A stretch of 42,174 nt of DNA from CAYJLC01 sp964370735 (GTDB lineage Bacteria; Bacillota; Clostridia; Oscillospirales; Butyricicoccaceae): positions 1 to 42,174 of the forward strand of contig CAYJLC010000016.1 of NCBI GenBank assembly GCA_964370735.1, given 5' to 3'. Position 1 is the stretch's first letter. Each line of letters begins with the position of its first letter. Positions 16,447 through 25,500 of the stretch are shown here, one piece after another. A model generated the notes under the pieces. It saw only the letters and a program-made list of their open reading frames with translations, had not been told where the DNA came from and made no database searches. A program made the position numbers and the translations under genes.

Positions 16447-16460
16447 TAAAAACGTTTTAA
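16447..16460. promoter_or_regulatory. Putative LacI-family operator
   Basis: The palindrome AAAACGTTTT (16449-16458), with a central CG typical of LacI-family operators, lies just after the expected transcription start. The same core occurs twice more at 17538-17547 and 17625-17634. The neighbouring LacI-type regulator is the obvious candidate to bind it. Confidence 0.6.
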
Positions 16461-16475
16461 TTCGAGGAAATACTT

Positions 16476-17468
16476 ATGATTACAATCAAAGATGTCGCAA
16501 AAGAGGCAAAAGTTTCAATATCAACTGTTTCAAATGTTATTAATGGTGTTGATGTGGTTAAAGATGCCACAAAAGAGCATGTGATGTCTGTTATTAAAAA
16601 GCTGAATTACACACCTAATTTGAGTGGAAAGTTTCTAAAAGGCTCAAAAACTATGGTTTTAGGTATATTTTTAACCAATATCGAGGGTGCATTTTTCAGT
16701 GTGTTCTTAAATGCTATGCATTTTGAAGCTGCAAAACATAGCTTTGGACTTACTATTTTTTTAGACAATGAGAAAGTCGAAGGCGATTCTGCTCGTTCTA
16801 TCCTTGCAAATAATATTGACGGAGCAATTGTCTTAAACGAAAAAATTCTTGATGAGCATTTAGATTATCTTAAAAACTCAAATATTCCGATTATATTTTT
16901 AGACAGAGAAGTAGACGACGATAACCTAAAAAGTGTTGTAATCGATAACCATTCTGCTATAAAAGATGCTACAAAATACTTGACTGAATTAGGCCATAAA
17001 AAAATCGGATTTTTGCATGGTAATGTCAAAAACTATGATGAAGAGCAAAGATATCTTGGTTTTTTATCAGCATTAAAAGAATTAGGACTAGAGCATAATC
17101 AAAATTTTGAAATAAACGGTGGTTATCACGAAAGCATTGCTTATGATGCGATTAAAGAACATATCGCTAAAAAATTAGAACTTCCAGAGGCTTTTATCTG
17201 TGCAAATGATTTAATGGCGTTTGGTGCTATTCGCGCTTTAGAAAGCGAAGGTTATTCAGTTCCGAATGACATTAGCGTTATCGGTTTTGATAATATCGAA
17301 AAAACCGAGTATTTTTCACCAAAAATCACTACTGTTGACCCTAATCCTGAAAGTTTAGGTATAAATGCTATACAAAAGCTGATTAAAATTATTAATAAAG
17401 AAAATGTTGTTAGTGAGAAAATCAGTGCAAATTTAGTTATTCGTGATTCTTGCACCACAAAATTTTAA
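16476..17468 (+). CDS. LacI-family transcriptional regulator
   Basis: The protein is 330 residues, normal for the family. The N-terminal helix-turn-helix (about 2-55) shows TIKDVAKEAKVSISTVSNVINGV split over the usual positions, followed by the hinge region (LNYTPN) and a periplasmic-binding-protein-like effector domain with ICANDLMAFGAIRAL and ISVIGFDNIE. It heads a sugar-uptake operon and most likely represses it, including itself, at the palindrome 16449-16458. The inducer is presumably the sugar released by the GH30 enzyme or imported by the ABC system. GAGGAAA lies before the ATG. It ends 17 bp before the GH30 start. Confidence 0.93.
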   Translation: MITIKDVAKEAKVSISTVSNVINGVDVVKDATKEHVMSVIKKLNYTPNLSGKFLKGSKTMVLGIFLTNIEGAFFSVFLNAMHFEAAKHSFGLTIFLDNEKVEGDSARSILANNIDGAIVLNEKILDEHLDYLKNSNIPIIFLDREVDDDNLKSVVIDNHSAIKDATKYLTELGHKKIGFLHGNVKNYDEEQRYLGFLSALKELGLEHNQNFEINGGYHESIAYDAIKEHIAKKLELPEAFICANDLMAFGAIRALESEGYSVPNDISVIGFDNIEKTEYFSPKITTVDPNPESLGINAIQKLIKIINKENVVSEKISANLVIRDSCTTKF

Positions 17469-17485
17469 AAAACGGAGAAGTTAAA

Positions 17486-18868
17486 ATGATTAAAATTTAC
17501 GAAACACTTGCAGAAGATTGTTTTTTGCTAGAAAATAAAAACGTTTTAATTTTAGATAAAGACGATTCTTTCGTTGAAAATTCATCTAACGAAAAAGTAG
17601 ACGATTTTTCTATGCCAGAAAATAAAAACGTTTTAATTTTTATCGATGATACTAAAACCTACCAAACACTAGATGGTTTTGGCGCATCTTTCACAGATTC
17701 TTCGGCATATTTGGTATATGACGTTTTATCAAACGAAAGCAAAGACGAAGTTATTTCGAAGTTATTTGATGAAAATGACGGAATAGGGCTTACTTTTATA
17801 AGACAGCCAATAGGTGCAAGCGATTATGCCCTTAGCATTTATTCATATCAAGATACACCAAACAACGAAGATGATTTTGACATGAACCATTTTACTATAA
17901 GCCACGATGAAAAATATATTTTGCCTGTTTTAAAAGATATGCTTAAAATAAATCCTAATATAAAAATTATGGCGTCGCCCTGGTCTGCACCTGCTTGGAT
18001 GAAAACCACGAAAAATATGAATGCAGGCACTTTGCGCGATGATTGCTACGAAGTTTATGCAAAATACTTTGCAAAATTTATCAAGGCTTATGCCGATAAT
18101 GGTATTGAAATTTTTGCGATAACTCCTCAAAATGAGCCATTATATGAACCAAAGCACTATCCGAGTATGGCTTTTTCTGCAACTCAAGAGGCAAATTTCA
18201 TAAAAAATTATTTATACCCTGAGTTTCAAGCGAATGATATTAAAGCGAAAATTATAGCATACGACCACAATTGGGATGTAACAGAATATGCTAAAGAAGT
18301 TTTAACGACTGCTTACGACTGCGTTTACGGTATTGCTTGGCACGTTTATGGTGGAGAACCTTCTGCTCAATCGGTGATTTTTGATGAGTTCCCAGAAAAA
18401 AGTGTTTATTTTACCGAAGCTTCTGCCGGAGAATGGATTGCGCCATTTGAAAATGCATTTACTTCAATTATGAGAACAAGCATAGGCTCGCTTAAAAATC
18501 ATTCAAAATCTGTTGTTTTGTGGAATATTGCTTTGGATGAAAACAACGGACCTACTGTTCCGAATTTCGGAAAAAGCACTTGCCGAGGACTTCTTAAAAT
18601 AAATCAAAAGACAAAAGATATCACATATAATTTAGATTATTTTGCGCTAGCTCATTTTAGTAAATACATAAAACAAGGTGCTATTAGAATTTTTTCAAGT
18701 GATATAGATGGCATTAATAATGTGGCTTTTAAAAACCCAGACGGAAGTACAATTTTAGTATTAAATAACGATTTATCTATCGATAAAGACATTCAAATAT
18801 CGTTTAAAGATGAAGTTATTTCATATAAATCAAAAAGAAAATCAGCAACAACTATTATTTGGAGGTAA
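17486..18868 (+). CDS. GH30-family glycoside hydrolase, cytoplasmic
   Basis: The protein is about 460 residues with no signal peptide, so it acts inside the cell on imported oligosaccharides. The GH30 (beta/alpha)8 barrel follows the hallmark YQTLDGFGASFTD. The acid/base lies in TPQNEP (E217) and the nucleophile in YFTEAS (E311), and a C-terminal beta-domain closes the chain. Family members cleave beta-1,6-glucan, glucosylceramide or xylan, and the substrate cannot be fixed from sequence. ATG 17486 has GGAGAAG upstream; an in-frame ATG at 17450 lies inside the LacI gene. The N-terminal 50 residues contain the motif ENKNVLI twice, encoded by exact 24-bp DNA repeats (17530-17553, 17617-17640) that carry operator cores. 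Confidence 0.88.
   Translation: MIKIYETLAEDCFLLENKNVLILDKDDSFVENSSNEKVDDFSMPENKNVLIFIDDTKTYQTLDGFGASFTDSSAYLVYDVLSNESKDEVISKLFDENDGIGLTFIRQPIGASDYALSIYSYQDTPNNEDDFDMNHFTISHDEKYILPVLKDMLKINPNIKIMASPWSAPAWMKTTKNMNAGTLRDDCYEVYAKYFAKFIKAYADNGIEIFAITPQNEPLYEPKHYPSMAFSATQEANFIKNYLYPEFQANDIKAKIIAYDHNWDVTEYAKEVLTTAYDCVYGIAWHVYGGEPSAQSVIFDEFPEKSVYFTEASAGEWIAPFENAFTSIMRTSIGSLKNHSKSVVLWNIALDENNGPTVPNFGKSTCRGLLKINQKTKDITYNLDYFALAHFSKYIKQGAIRIFSSDIDGINNVAFKNPDGSTILVLNNDLSIDKDIQISFKDEVISYKSKRKSATTIIWR
17530..17553 (+). repeat. 24-bp direct repeat, copy 1, with operator core
   Basis: Identical over 24 bp to 17617-17640, and containing AAAACGTTTT (17538-17547). It encodes part of ENKNVLI near the GH30 N-terminus. 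The two copies are 87 bp (29 codons) apart. Confidence 0.85.
17617..17640 (+). repeat. 24-bp direct repeat, copy 2, with operator core
   Basis: Second exact copy, with AAAACGTTTT at 17625-17634. It sits at the strand that normally precedes the YQTLDGFG motif in GH30 enzymes, so this is probably the original copy. Confidence 0.85.
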
Positions 18869-18871
18869 AAA

Positions 18872-19810
18872 ATGATAAAAACAAGAAAAAACACGCAACC
18901 AAAATTAGGTGTTTCTCGAAGCTTTAAAGAGCAACTGCCATTACAACTTATGGTATTACCGGGATTAATCTTTATGATTGTTTTCTCGTATCTGCCACTT
19001 TATGGTCTATCAATCGCTTTTCAATACTACACAGCAATTGATACATTTGCAACTGCTCCTTGGGTAGGGTTTCAAAACTTCGAAACAGCCTTTACTGACC
19101 AAGCGTTTTGGGATTCTGTTGTAAATACTTTGGGGATTAGTTTTTTAAAATTAATAATCGGATTTACAATTCCTATTGTTTTAGCAATTCTAATTTCAGA
19201 GCTTAAAGATGGTTATTTCAAAAAGTCTGTTCAAACAATTTCCTATCTGCCACACTTTTTATCGTGGATTGTACTAGGTGGTATGCTTGTTTCTTGGCTT
19301 TCAACTGATGGTATCGTAACTGAAACATTATTATTTTTCGGGCTTATAGACACTGCTGAAAATCTACTTATCGACCCTGATAAATACTGGATGATTGCTG
19401 TTTTATCCGATGTTTGGAAAGAAGCTGGTTGGAACACAATAATATACCTTGCAGCCATCGCTGGAATTGACCCTACATATTACGAAGCAGCTCAAATCGA
19501 CGGTGCATCTAAATTACGTCAAATATGGAGCATCACTCTTCCACTTATGCGCCAAATCATCGCTCTTATGTTCGTTTTATCAGTAGGCGGACTTTTAAAT
19601 TCAAACTTAGACCAAACTTTAGTGCTTATGAATCCTCTAAATGCGCCAACTGCCGAGGTTATAAACTCGTATGTTTATAGAATCGGTCTTGCACAAGGAG
19701 ATTTCTCTTATGCCACAGCTGTCGGTCTTGCAATATCAATAGTATCATTAGTTTTAGTCGTGGTTACAAATCAAGTTACTAAAAACCTTAATGATAAATC
19801 AATATTCTAG
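18872..19810 (+). CDS. ABC sugar transporter permease (LplB-type)
   Basis: The protein is 312 residues with about six membrane helices and the binding-protein-dependent permease signature EAAQIDGASKLRQIW (EAA loop), which contacts the ATPase. The N-terminal block PGLIFMIVFSYLPLYGLSIAF is typical of the LplB group of carbohydrate permeases. It pairs with the next gene to form the channel. GGAGG lies within the end of the GH30 gene and the start is 3 bp after its stop. No ATPase gene is in the operon, so a shared MsmK/UgpC-type ATPase encoded elsewhere is likely. Confidence 0.93.
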   Translation: MIKTRKNTQPKLGVSRSFKEQLPLQLMVLPGLIFMIVFSYLPLYGLSIAFQYYTAIDTFATAPWVGFQNFETAFTDQAFWDSVVNTLGISFLKLIIGFTIPIVLAILISELKDGYFKKSVQTISYLPHFLSWIVLGGMLVSWLSTDGIVTETLLFFGLIDTAENLLIDPDKYWMIAVLSDVWKEAGWNTIIYLAAIAGIDPTYYEAAQIDGASKLRQIWSITLPLMRQIIALMFVLSVGGLLNSNLDQTLVLMNPLNAPTAEVINSYVYRIGLAQGDFSYATAVGLAISIVSLVLVVVTNQVTKNLNDKSIF

Positions 19811-19822
19811 GGGGTGCATTTA

Positions 19823-20707
19823 ATGAAAACAAAAAAATTACGATTAGATGGAACAGGAATATTTAATATTCTAAACGCTGCATTAATGCTTCTATTTTCA
19901 ATCATCATAATTGTGCCGATTTGGACAATTGTTGTACAATCATTCACAGCACCAGATGCACTTTCTTCTTCGGGGCTTAACTTATTTCCAACAGAATTTT
20001 CACTTGAAAACTATAAAATTGTTTTTGCTGATGATAGCATTTGGACTGCTTTTGGCGTTTCTATCATAAAAACTATAATCGGTGTAGTTGCACACGTTCT
20101 TTTCACATCTATGGTGGCGTATGGAATGAGCAAAAGCTATCTTAAAGGCAGAAAAATCTATACTACACTTGGATTAATCACGATGTTTATAAGCGCTGGT
20201 ATGATACCAACTTTCCTTCTTATCCAGTCACTTGGCTTATTAAATAGCTTTTGGGTTTATATTATCCCTGCATTATTTAGCTATTATGACATGATTATCC
20301 TTATGAATTTCTTTAGAGAAGTTCCAGAATCATTAGAAGAATCGGCTAGAATAGACGGTGCTAACACTTGGACAATCTTCACAAGAATTGTTCTTCCATT
20401 ATCAAAGCCAGTTTTGTGTACAATAGGGCTTTTCCATGGTGTTTATCAATGGAATGACTATATGACAGCAAAGCTTTATATCAACAACGAAGCTCTATAC
20501 CCTATCCAAATGAAGCTTTATGAAATCATTATTTCACAAACTGCACAAACAGCTGCTTCTACATCAAGCTCTGTTGTTATCGAAACAACAGCACAATCAA
20601 TCCAACTTGCGACAATAGTAATCGCAACATTGCCAATTATTCTTGTATACCCATTTTTACAAAAGCATTTCTTATCAGGTATGATGATTGGTGCAGTAAA
20701 AGAATAA
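19823..20707 (+). CDS. ABC sugar transporter permease (LplC/YtcP-type)
   Basis: The protein is 294 residues with six predicted membrane helices and the EAA-type loop EESARIDGANTWTIF. Sequences such as FREVPESLEESARIDG and the C-terminal SGMMIGAVKE are typical of the LplC/YtcP partner permease. An in-frame GTG at 19814 lies within the ribosome site AGGGGGTG; ATG 19823 has that site at proper spacing and is preferred. It forms the heterodimeric channel with the preceding permease. Confidence 0.93.
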   Translation: MKTKKLRLDGTGIFNILNAALMLLFSIIIIVPIWTIVVQSFTAPDALSSSGLNLFPTEFSLENYKIVFADDSIWTAFGVSIIKTIIGVVAHVLFTSMVAYGMSKSYLKGRKIYTTLGLITMFISAGMIPTFLLIQSLGLLNSFWVYIIPALFSYYDMIILMNFFREVPESLEESARIDGANTWTIFTRIVLPLSKPVLCTIGLFHGVYQWNDYMTAKLYINNEALYPIQMKLYEIIISQTAQTAASTSSSVVIETTAQSIQLATIVIATLPIILVYPFLQKHFLSGMMIGAVKE

Positions 20708-20730
20708 ATAATATTTAAAGGAGATATATT

Positions 20731-22350
20731 ATGAAAACTAATTTTAAAAGAGGTCTTGCATTAACTTTATCAAGTGGTCTATTACTTTCTGGCTGTGGTA
20801 CAGCAGACAATGCACCAGTAGTTTCAGAAATTACTTATGAACTTGACGCATCTACTCCAGCGTGGCAGTTAGACACAAGAGAAGACACTAACTTAACTTG
20901 GTATGTAAACGCTGACTGGTTTAACACAGATTACGGAAATGATGTTGTAACGAAAAAATTAACTGAAGATTTGAATTTAACTATCGAGTTTTTAACTGGT
21001 GACGACACAAAATTAAATACTTACTTTGCAGGTGGTGATTTACCAGATATCATTACTCTTTTCGGTGGTTCAACTCAAACTGCCTTAAAAGCAGACACTT
21101 GGGCACTTCCACTTTTAGAGCTTGCAGAACAATATGACCCATATTTCGTTGAAGTTGCCGACGGACAAACTTTAGACTGGTATAAATTATCAGATGACAA
21201 AGCGTATGGCTATCCTTCATACTCAAACTCACAAGCTGACTACGAAAGTGGTTTACTTTACGGAAATGACGGATTTGTTATCAGAGAAGATATCTATCTT
21301 GCACTAGGCGAGCCTGATATGTCAACTCCAGAAGGATTTTTAGACACAATGAAGCGTATTTCAGAAGAATATCCTGAAGTAACTCCTTTCGGTTTTAGAC
21401 CTTTCGGACAAAATGGCGATGTTGGTTCTTTCGGTTCATTAGCAGATTATTTAGGTGTTCCAATCACTACTGAAACTGGTGAATATTATTACAGAAATTT
21501 AGACGAAGAATATTTATCTTGGATTAAAGTAGTTAACGAAGCTTATTTAGATGGCTATGTAAGCCCAGATAACTTCGCAGATACTAACACTATTTTCGAA
21601 GAAAAAGTACAAGAAGGCGAATATGCGACATTTTTATTAACAGGGGCTGCACAACTAGGAAGCACGCTTGCAAATAATATTTCTAAAGACCCTGCTAGAA
21701 AATATATCGCAGTTCAAGGACCATCAAGCGAAGTTTATGGCGAACCTACTATGAACCAATCTGGTTTATCTGGTTGGACAGTAACTTACATCTCAAAAGA
21801 TTGTTCTGACCCTGCAAAAGCTATTCAACTTTTCACATATTTATTAAGTGACGAAGGTCAATATTTAACTACTTATGGTGTTGAAGGCGAAACTTATGAG
21901 CTAAACGAAGATGGGAAAGCAGTATTTTTACCTGAAGTTGAAGCAATTCGTAACGAAAACGCTGATTTATTCAAAACAGAATACAGAATGGGCGAATTCT
22001 GGTTCTTCGGACACGATTTATTCTCAATTGAAAATGGTGCATCTCAAAGAAATCCTGCAATCGAACAAATTCAAGACTGGTCTAGCGAGTACCTAAAACC
22101 ACAATTCTTAATTGAAAACACTGACCCAGAACCAGGTTCTGCTGAAGCTAGAAACTTAGTTAATATCAACACTACTTGGGCGACAACTCTAGCAAGTTTA
22201 ATCCAAGCTCCTACGGAAACTGATTTTGACAACATCATAGCTGAATTTGAAACTTATTTAGATAATACTGGGTTTGAAGAAATTTCTGCTATTAAAACAG
22301 AAAAAATTAAGGCAAATGCAGAAAAATTAGGCATTACTGATTTTAACTAA
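20731..22350 (+). CDS. Extracellular solute-binding lipoprotein of the ABC system
   Basis: The protein is 539 residues. A lipoprotein signal peptide ends in LLSGC (C22, lipidated), and the mature part is a family 1-type carbohydrate-binding protein of the long LplA class that goes with LplB/LplC permeases. The segment GDLPDIITLFGG and the many Trp/Tyr residues fit an oligosaccharide cleft. AAAGGAG precedes the ATG, and a terminator follows at 22381-22420, ending the operon. It captures the oligosaccharide later cut by the GH30 enzyme; a beta-glucan oligomer is plausible, though this is inference. Confidence 0.93.
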   Translation: MKTNFKRGLALTLSSGLLLSGCGTADNAPVVSEITYELDASTPAWQLDTREDTNLTWYVNADWFNTDYGNDVVTKKLTEDLNLTIEFLTGDDTKLNTYFAGGDLPDIITLFGGSTQTALKADTWALPLLELAEQYDPYFVEVADGQTLDWYKLSDDKAYGYPSYSNSQADYESGLLYGNDGFVIREDIYLALGEPDMSTPEGFLDTMKRISEEYPEVTPFGFRPFGQNGDVGSFGSLADYLGVPITTETGEYYYRNLDEEYLSWIKVVNEAYLDGYVSPDNFADTNTIFEEKVQEGEYATFLLTGAAQLGSTLANNISKDPARKYIAVQGPSSEVYGEPTMNQSGLSGWTVTYISKDCSDPAKAIQLFTYLLSDEGQYLTTYGVEGETYELNEDGKAVFLPEVEAIRNENADLFKTEYRMGEFWFFGHDLFSIENGASQRNPAIEQIQDWSSEYLKPQFLIENTDPEPGSAEARNLVNINTTWATTLASLIQAPTETDFDNIIAEFETYLDNTGFEEISAIKTEKIKANAEKLGITDFN

Positions 22351-22380
22351 CCTTCAAAATATTAATGCAATAAAAAACTT

Positions 22381-22420
22381 AAAAACCATCAATTTCAGCT
22401 ATGAAAAAGGTGGTTTTTTT
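22381..22420 (+). terminator. Terminator of the LacI/GH30/ABC operon
   Basis: CCATC (22386-22390) pairs with GGTGG (22409-22413), and TTTCA pairs with TGAAA inside it, giving a long hairpin followed by seven T residues (22414-22420). Confidence 0.8.
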
Positions 22421-22462
22421 GTGGTTTAAGATTTATTTTGCAAATTATTTTCAGGCTCATTT

Positions 22463-22494
22463 TAAAGGTGGCTATCAAATGATAGCCACCTTTA
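22463..22494. terminator. Strong symmetric hairpin downstream of the surface-protein operon
   Basis: TAAAGGTGGCTATC (22463-22476) and GATAGCCACCTTTA (22481-22494) form a perfect 14-bp stem with a 4-nt loop. It lies just past the stop of the minus-strand SLH gene and is probably its terminator, although no long T-run follows on either strand. Confidence 0.65.
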
Positions 22495-22500
22495 ATTCAT

Positions 22501-25500
22501 TTAACTTAACTCTAAATATCTATGAATAACTGCTGAAATTTCTGCTCTTGTTGCTGTTCCTTTTGGGTCTAAAATTCCGTCAGTTTTTCCTTCTATTAAT
22601 CCGACATCAACTGCCCAAATCATAGCTTCATAAGCCCAATCTGAAACTTCATCGTCGTCTACAAAATCAAGCATTCCATCTACTTTTGGAGAGCCGTTGT
22701 AGCGATAAAGGACTGTCACAAGTTGTTCGCGCGTTATAGCATCATCAGGGGCAAACATTCCTTCGCCAATTCCTAAAATAATGCCTTCTTTTGCTGCCCA
22801 AGAAATCGCCATTTCATACCAAGAACCTTGTACTACATCCGCTGCGTTTCCATACATAAGCTCAACTTCTGGCTCCCCTTCCATTCTATGTAAAATGGTA
22901 ACTAGCATTGCACGAGTTGTGCTTGATAATGGGTCGAAAATAGTGTCACTTACGCCTTTCATTAAGTCATTTGTATATGCATATAAAACATCTTCATAAA
23001 ACCAATCTGTTTCGCTTACATCTTCAAATGGTAATGACGCTGCAAGTGGAACTTCTACATCTTCGATAATGATATCGTCATTACTATCATCATTGTTGTC
23101 ATCGTCGCTAGAAGGTCTTCTGTTTGGAACAGATTGCTCATTTATCGAAAGAATTCCTTCACTATATATGATTACATTGTTATAATTTGCATCAGCCACT
23201 GCACCACTCGCAATTATTCTTGCTGTTCCAGCTATGGTCATATCTGGTGCTACTGGGTCGTAGACTAAAGTAGGTTCAGTGATTAAACTTTCGCCTAAAA
23301 CAAGTCCATAAACTTCATAATCGCTCGTTGTTAATGGTGGAAGTGCATCATTCACAGTCGCTGTTTTGTCTTTCACATCGATAGAAATGTCTTTTCTAAC
23401 AATTTCAAAATTAATTACTTGTTCGCCTGAATACATAGGATTGCTCTCTGGAACTTTCACTGTAAGTGTGTAATTTCCAGCATCTTTCGGTGCTGTTCCA
23501 CTACTCCAAATATATTGAAGTTCACCTGTATATGCTCCTGAATTTGCAGTTCCTGTGTAGTTTACAACATTTCCGTCGTAAGTTTTGTCAGAAACTGAAA
23601 TACCAGAAACTGTTACCATCGTTTTGTCAATCGATGTTAATGTGATAACTATATCATAGTCATTATAATTTACCGAACCTGAAACTGGAATGGTAATTAA
23701 CCCGGTTTTACCAACTTCTGATATGCCTACATCATAAGTTAATACATCGCCTAAAATACTCATATCACTAGCCATAACATCGCCACTTGCAACTGGAGCA
23801 CCAAAGCTTGCATCACTTGGAATTTGTGGAAGGCTTATTGTTGCATCTGTCGCACCAGTTTTTAAAACATTTGCACTATCAGATTTTATTCCATTAAAGT
23901 CAGCTTTCGAAATATCTACCACAATTCCTGTTGGTTTTGTTAATGTGTAATTTAAAGCGTCTTCGCCTTCTAATGTAATATCCTTTATAGAAACTGCTTT
24001 TGCTATTCCTACATTTGCATCAGCCATAGTACCAGTAGTCGGAACATTTGCGAAAACATTATCTAAAGATACTATACCTTCAAGAGTTCCACCTGTTATA
24101 TCGACTAAATTTGTGCCATCAAAAGGTCTGTTTGTTGCCTTTATTCCTGTAATAGTAATCGGTTTTTCCGAAACATTAACTGTGTAACTTGCTGTCGCAC
24201 TTGCATATTCATCAGTGTCGCTGACTATCGCTTGAATAGTTGCAATACCAGCACCTACTATTGAAACTTCGCCTGTCGCACTGTCAACCGTTGCAATATT
24301 TTCATCGCTACTTGAATATGAAATATCACCCTCGACTGTCGTTTTTGTAATTTCATTTACAAATGATGCATCACCATAAGTTTTTGCCATTGATGTTACG
24401 GCATAGCTTATGTCTTGCGACATTTTATCACTCAAATTAACTGTAAGAACAAAGTCGAAATCTTCATAGTTTAAGCTTTCCACTGTTGCAGTAAGCATTG
24501 CCGATTGATTTTCAAAGGCAAGACCATTTTCAAGCTCAAACGAAATGCTTTCGCTCGAAATATTGCTATTTCCGATGATATTTTCATTATCAGTTTCCGA
24601 AATAGTGATATTTGTGACATTTGCATCGGTTGGAATGCCTGTTATTGCTACTGTTTTTGTCGCGATATCGTTATATCTCACTGTTGTTGATTGCATTCCG
24701 TCAGAAATAGTAGCTTTTACTATTTTGAAAGTTTTTTCTATATCGCCAGTATAATTTCCAGTACCTGTAATCGTTACTTTTGCTTGTCCTGCGTTTATAT
24801 TGTCGCTATAAGAAACTGTGTAATCAGTGCCTATTGTTAAATCGACTTCGTCGGTTACCTCTACCGAAGGTTCATGCGCTAGACCATTATAAGTCACATC
24901 TTCAATAGCAGAAACCATATCTGCTGTTAATTCTTTTGGGCTAATAAGCAGATTATATGTCGCATTTGCACTAGCATAAATTCCCTCAGAAACTGCTGTT
25001 GCTGTTATGTTTGTCGAACCTACTCCTACAATCGAAACTTCACCAGTTGTAGGGTTTACTGTCGCAACTGCTTCATTGCTACTTCCATAAGTTACGGTAG
25101 TATTTGCTCCATTAACTGTAATCGCAAAATCATCATCTCCAAAATTCGCGTTATAAACTGCATCGTTAAACGAGATATTTTGCGGGGTTTTATCAACTAC
25201 TTTCATATTAACACGATAAGCAAAATCGTTGTAATTCGTTGCATTTATTACAGGAATTTCGATATATCCTATGTCATCGATGTTGTTACTTGTCGCATCA
25301 ACATTTAATACCAACTCGCTACCATTTAGGCTCGCATTTAAAATTCCAAAACCACTAGATGTTTTGTTTGAAAAATCATACATAGCACCAGTTGGCAATG
25401 CTGGAAGTGTCGCTTTATAATTTGCACTTGCTTGCGCAACATCAATGCTCTGTGATTTCGCTCCATCATAATCTATTTTGTTAATAGTAATTTCTTGTGG

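Noticed and set aside
17530..17640. A CRISPR-like or tandem repeat array
   Set aside because: Only two copies exist, both inside a reading frame and carrying an operator core.
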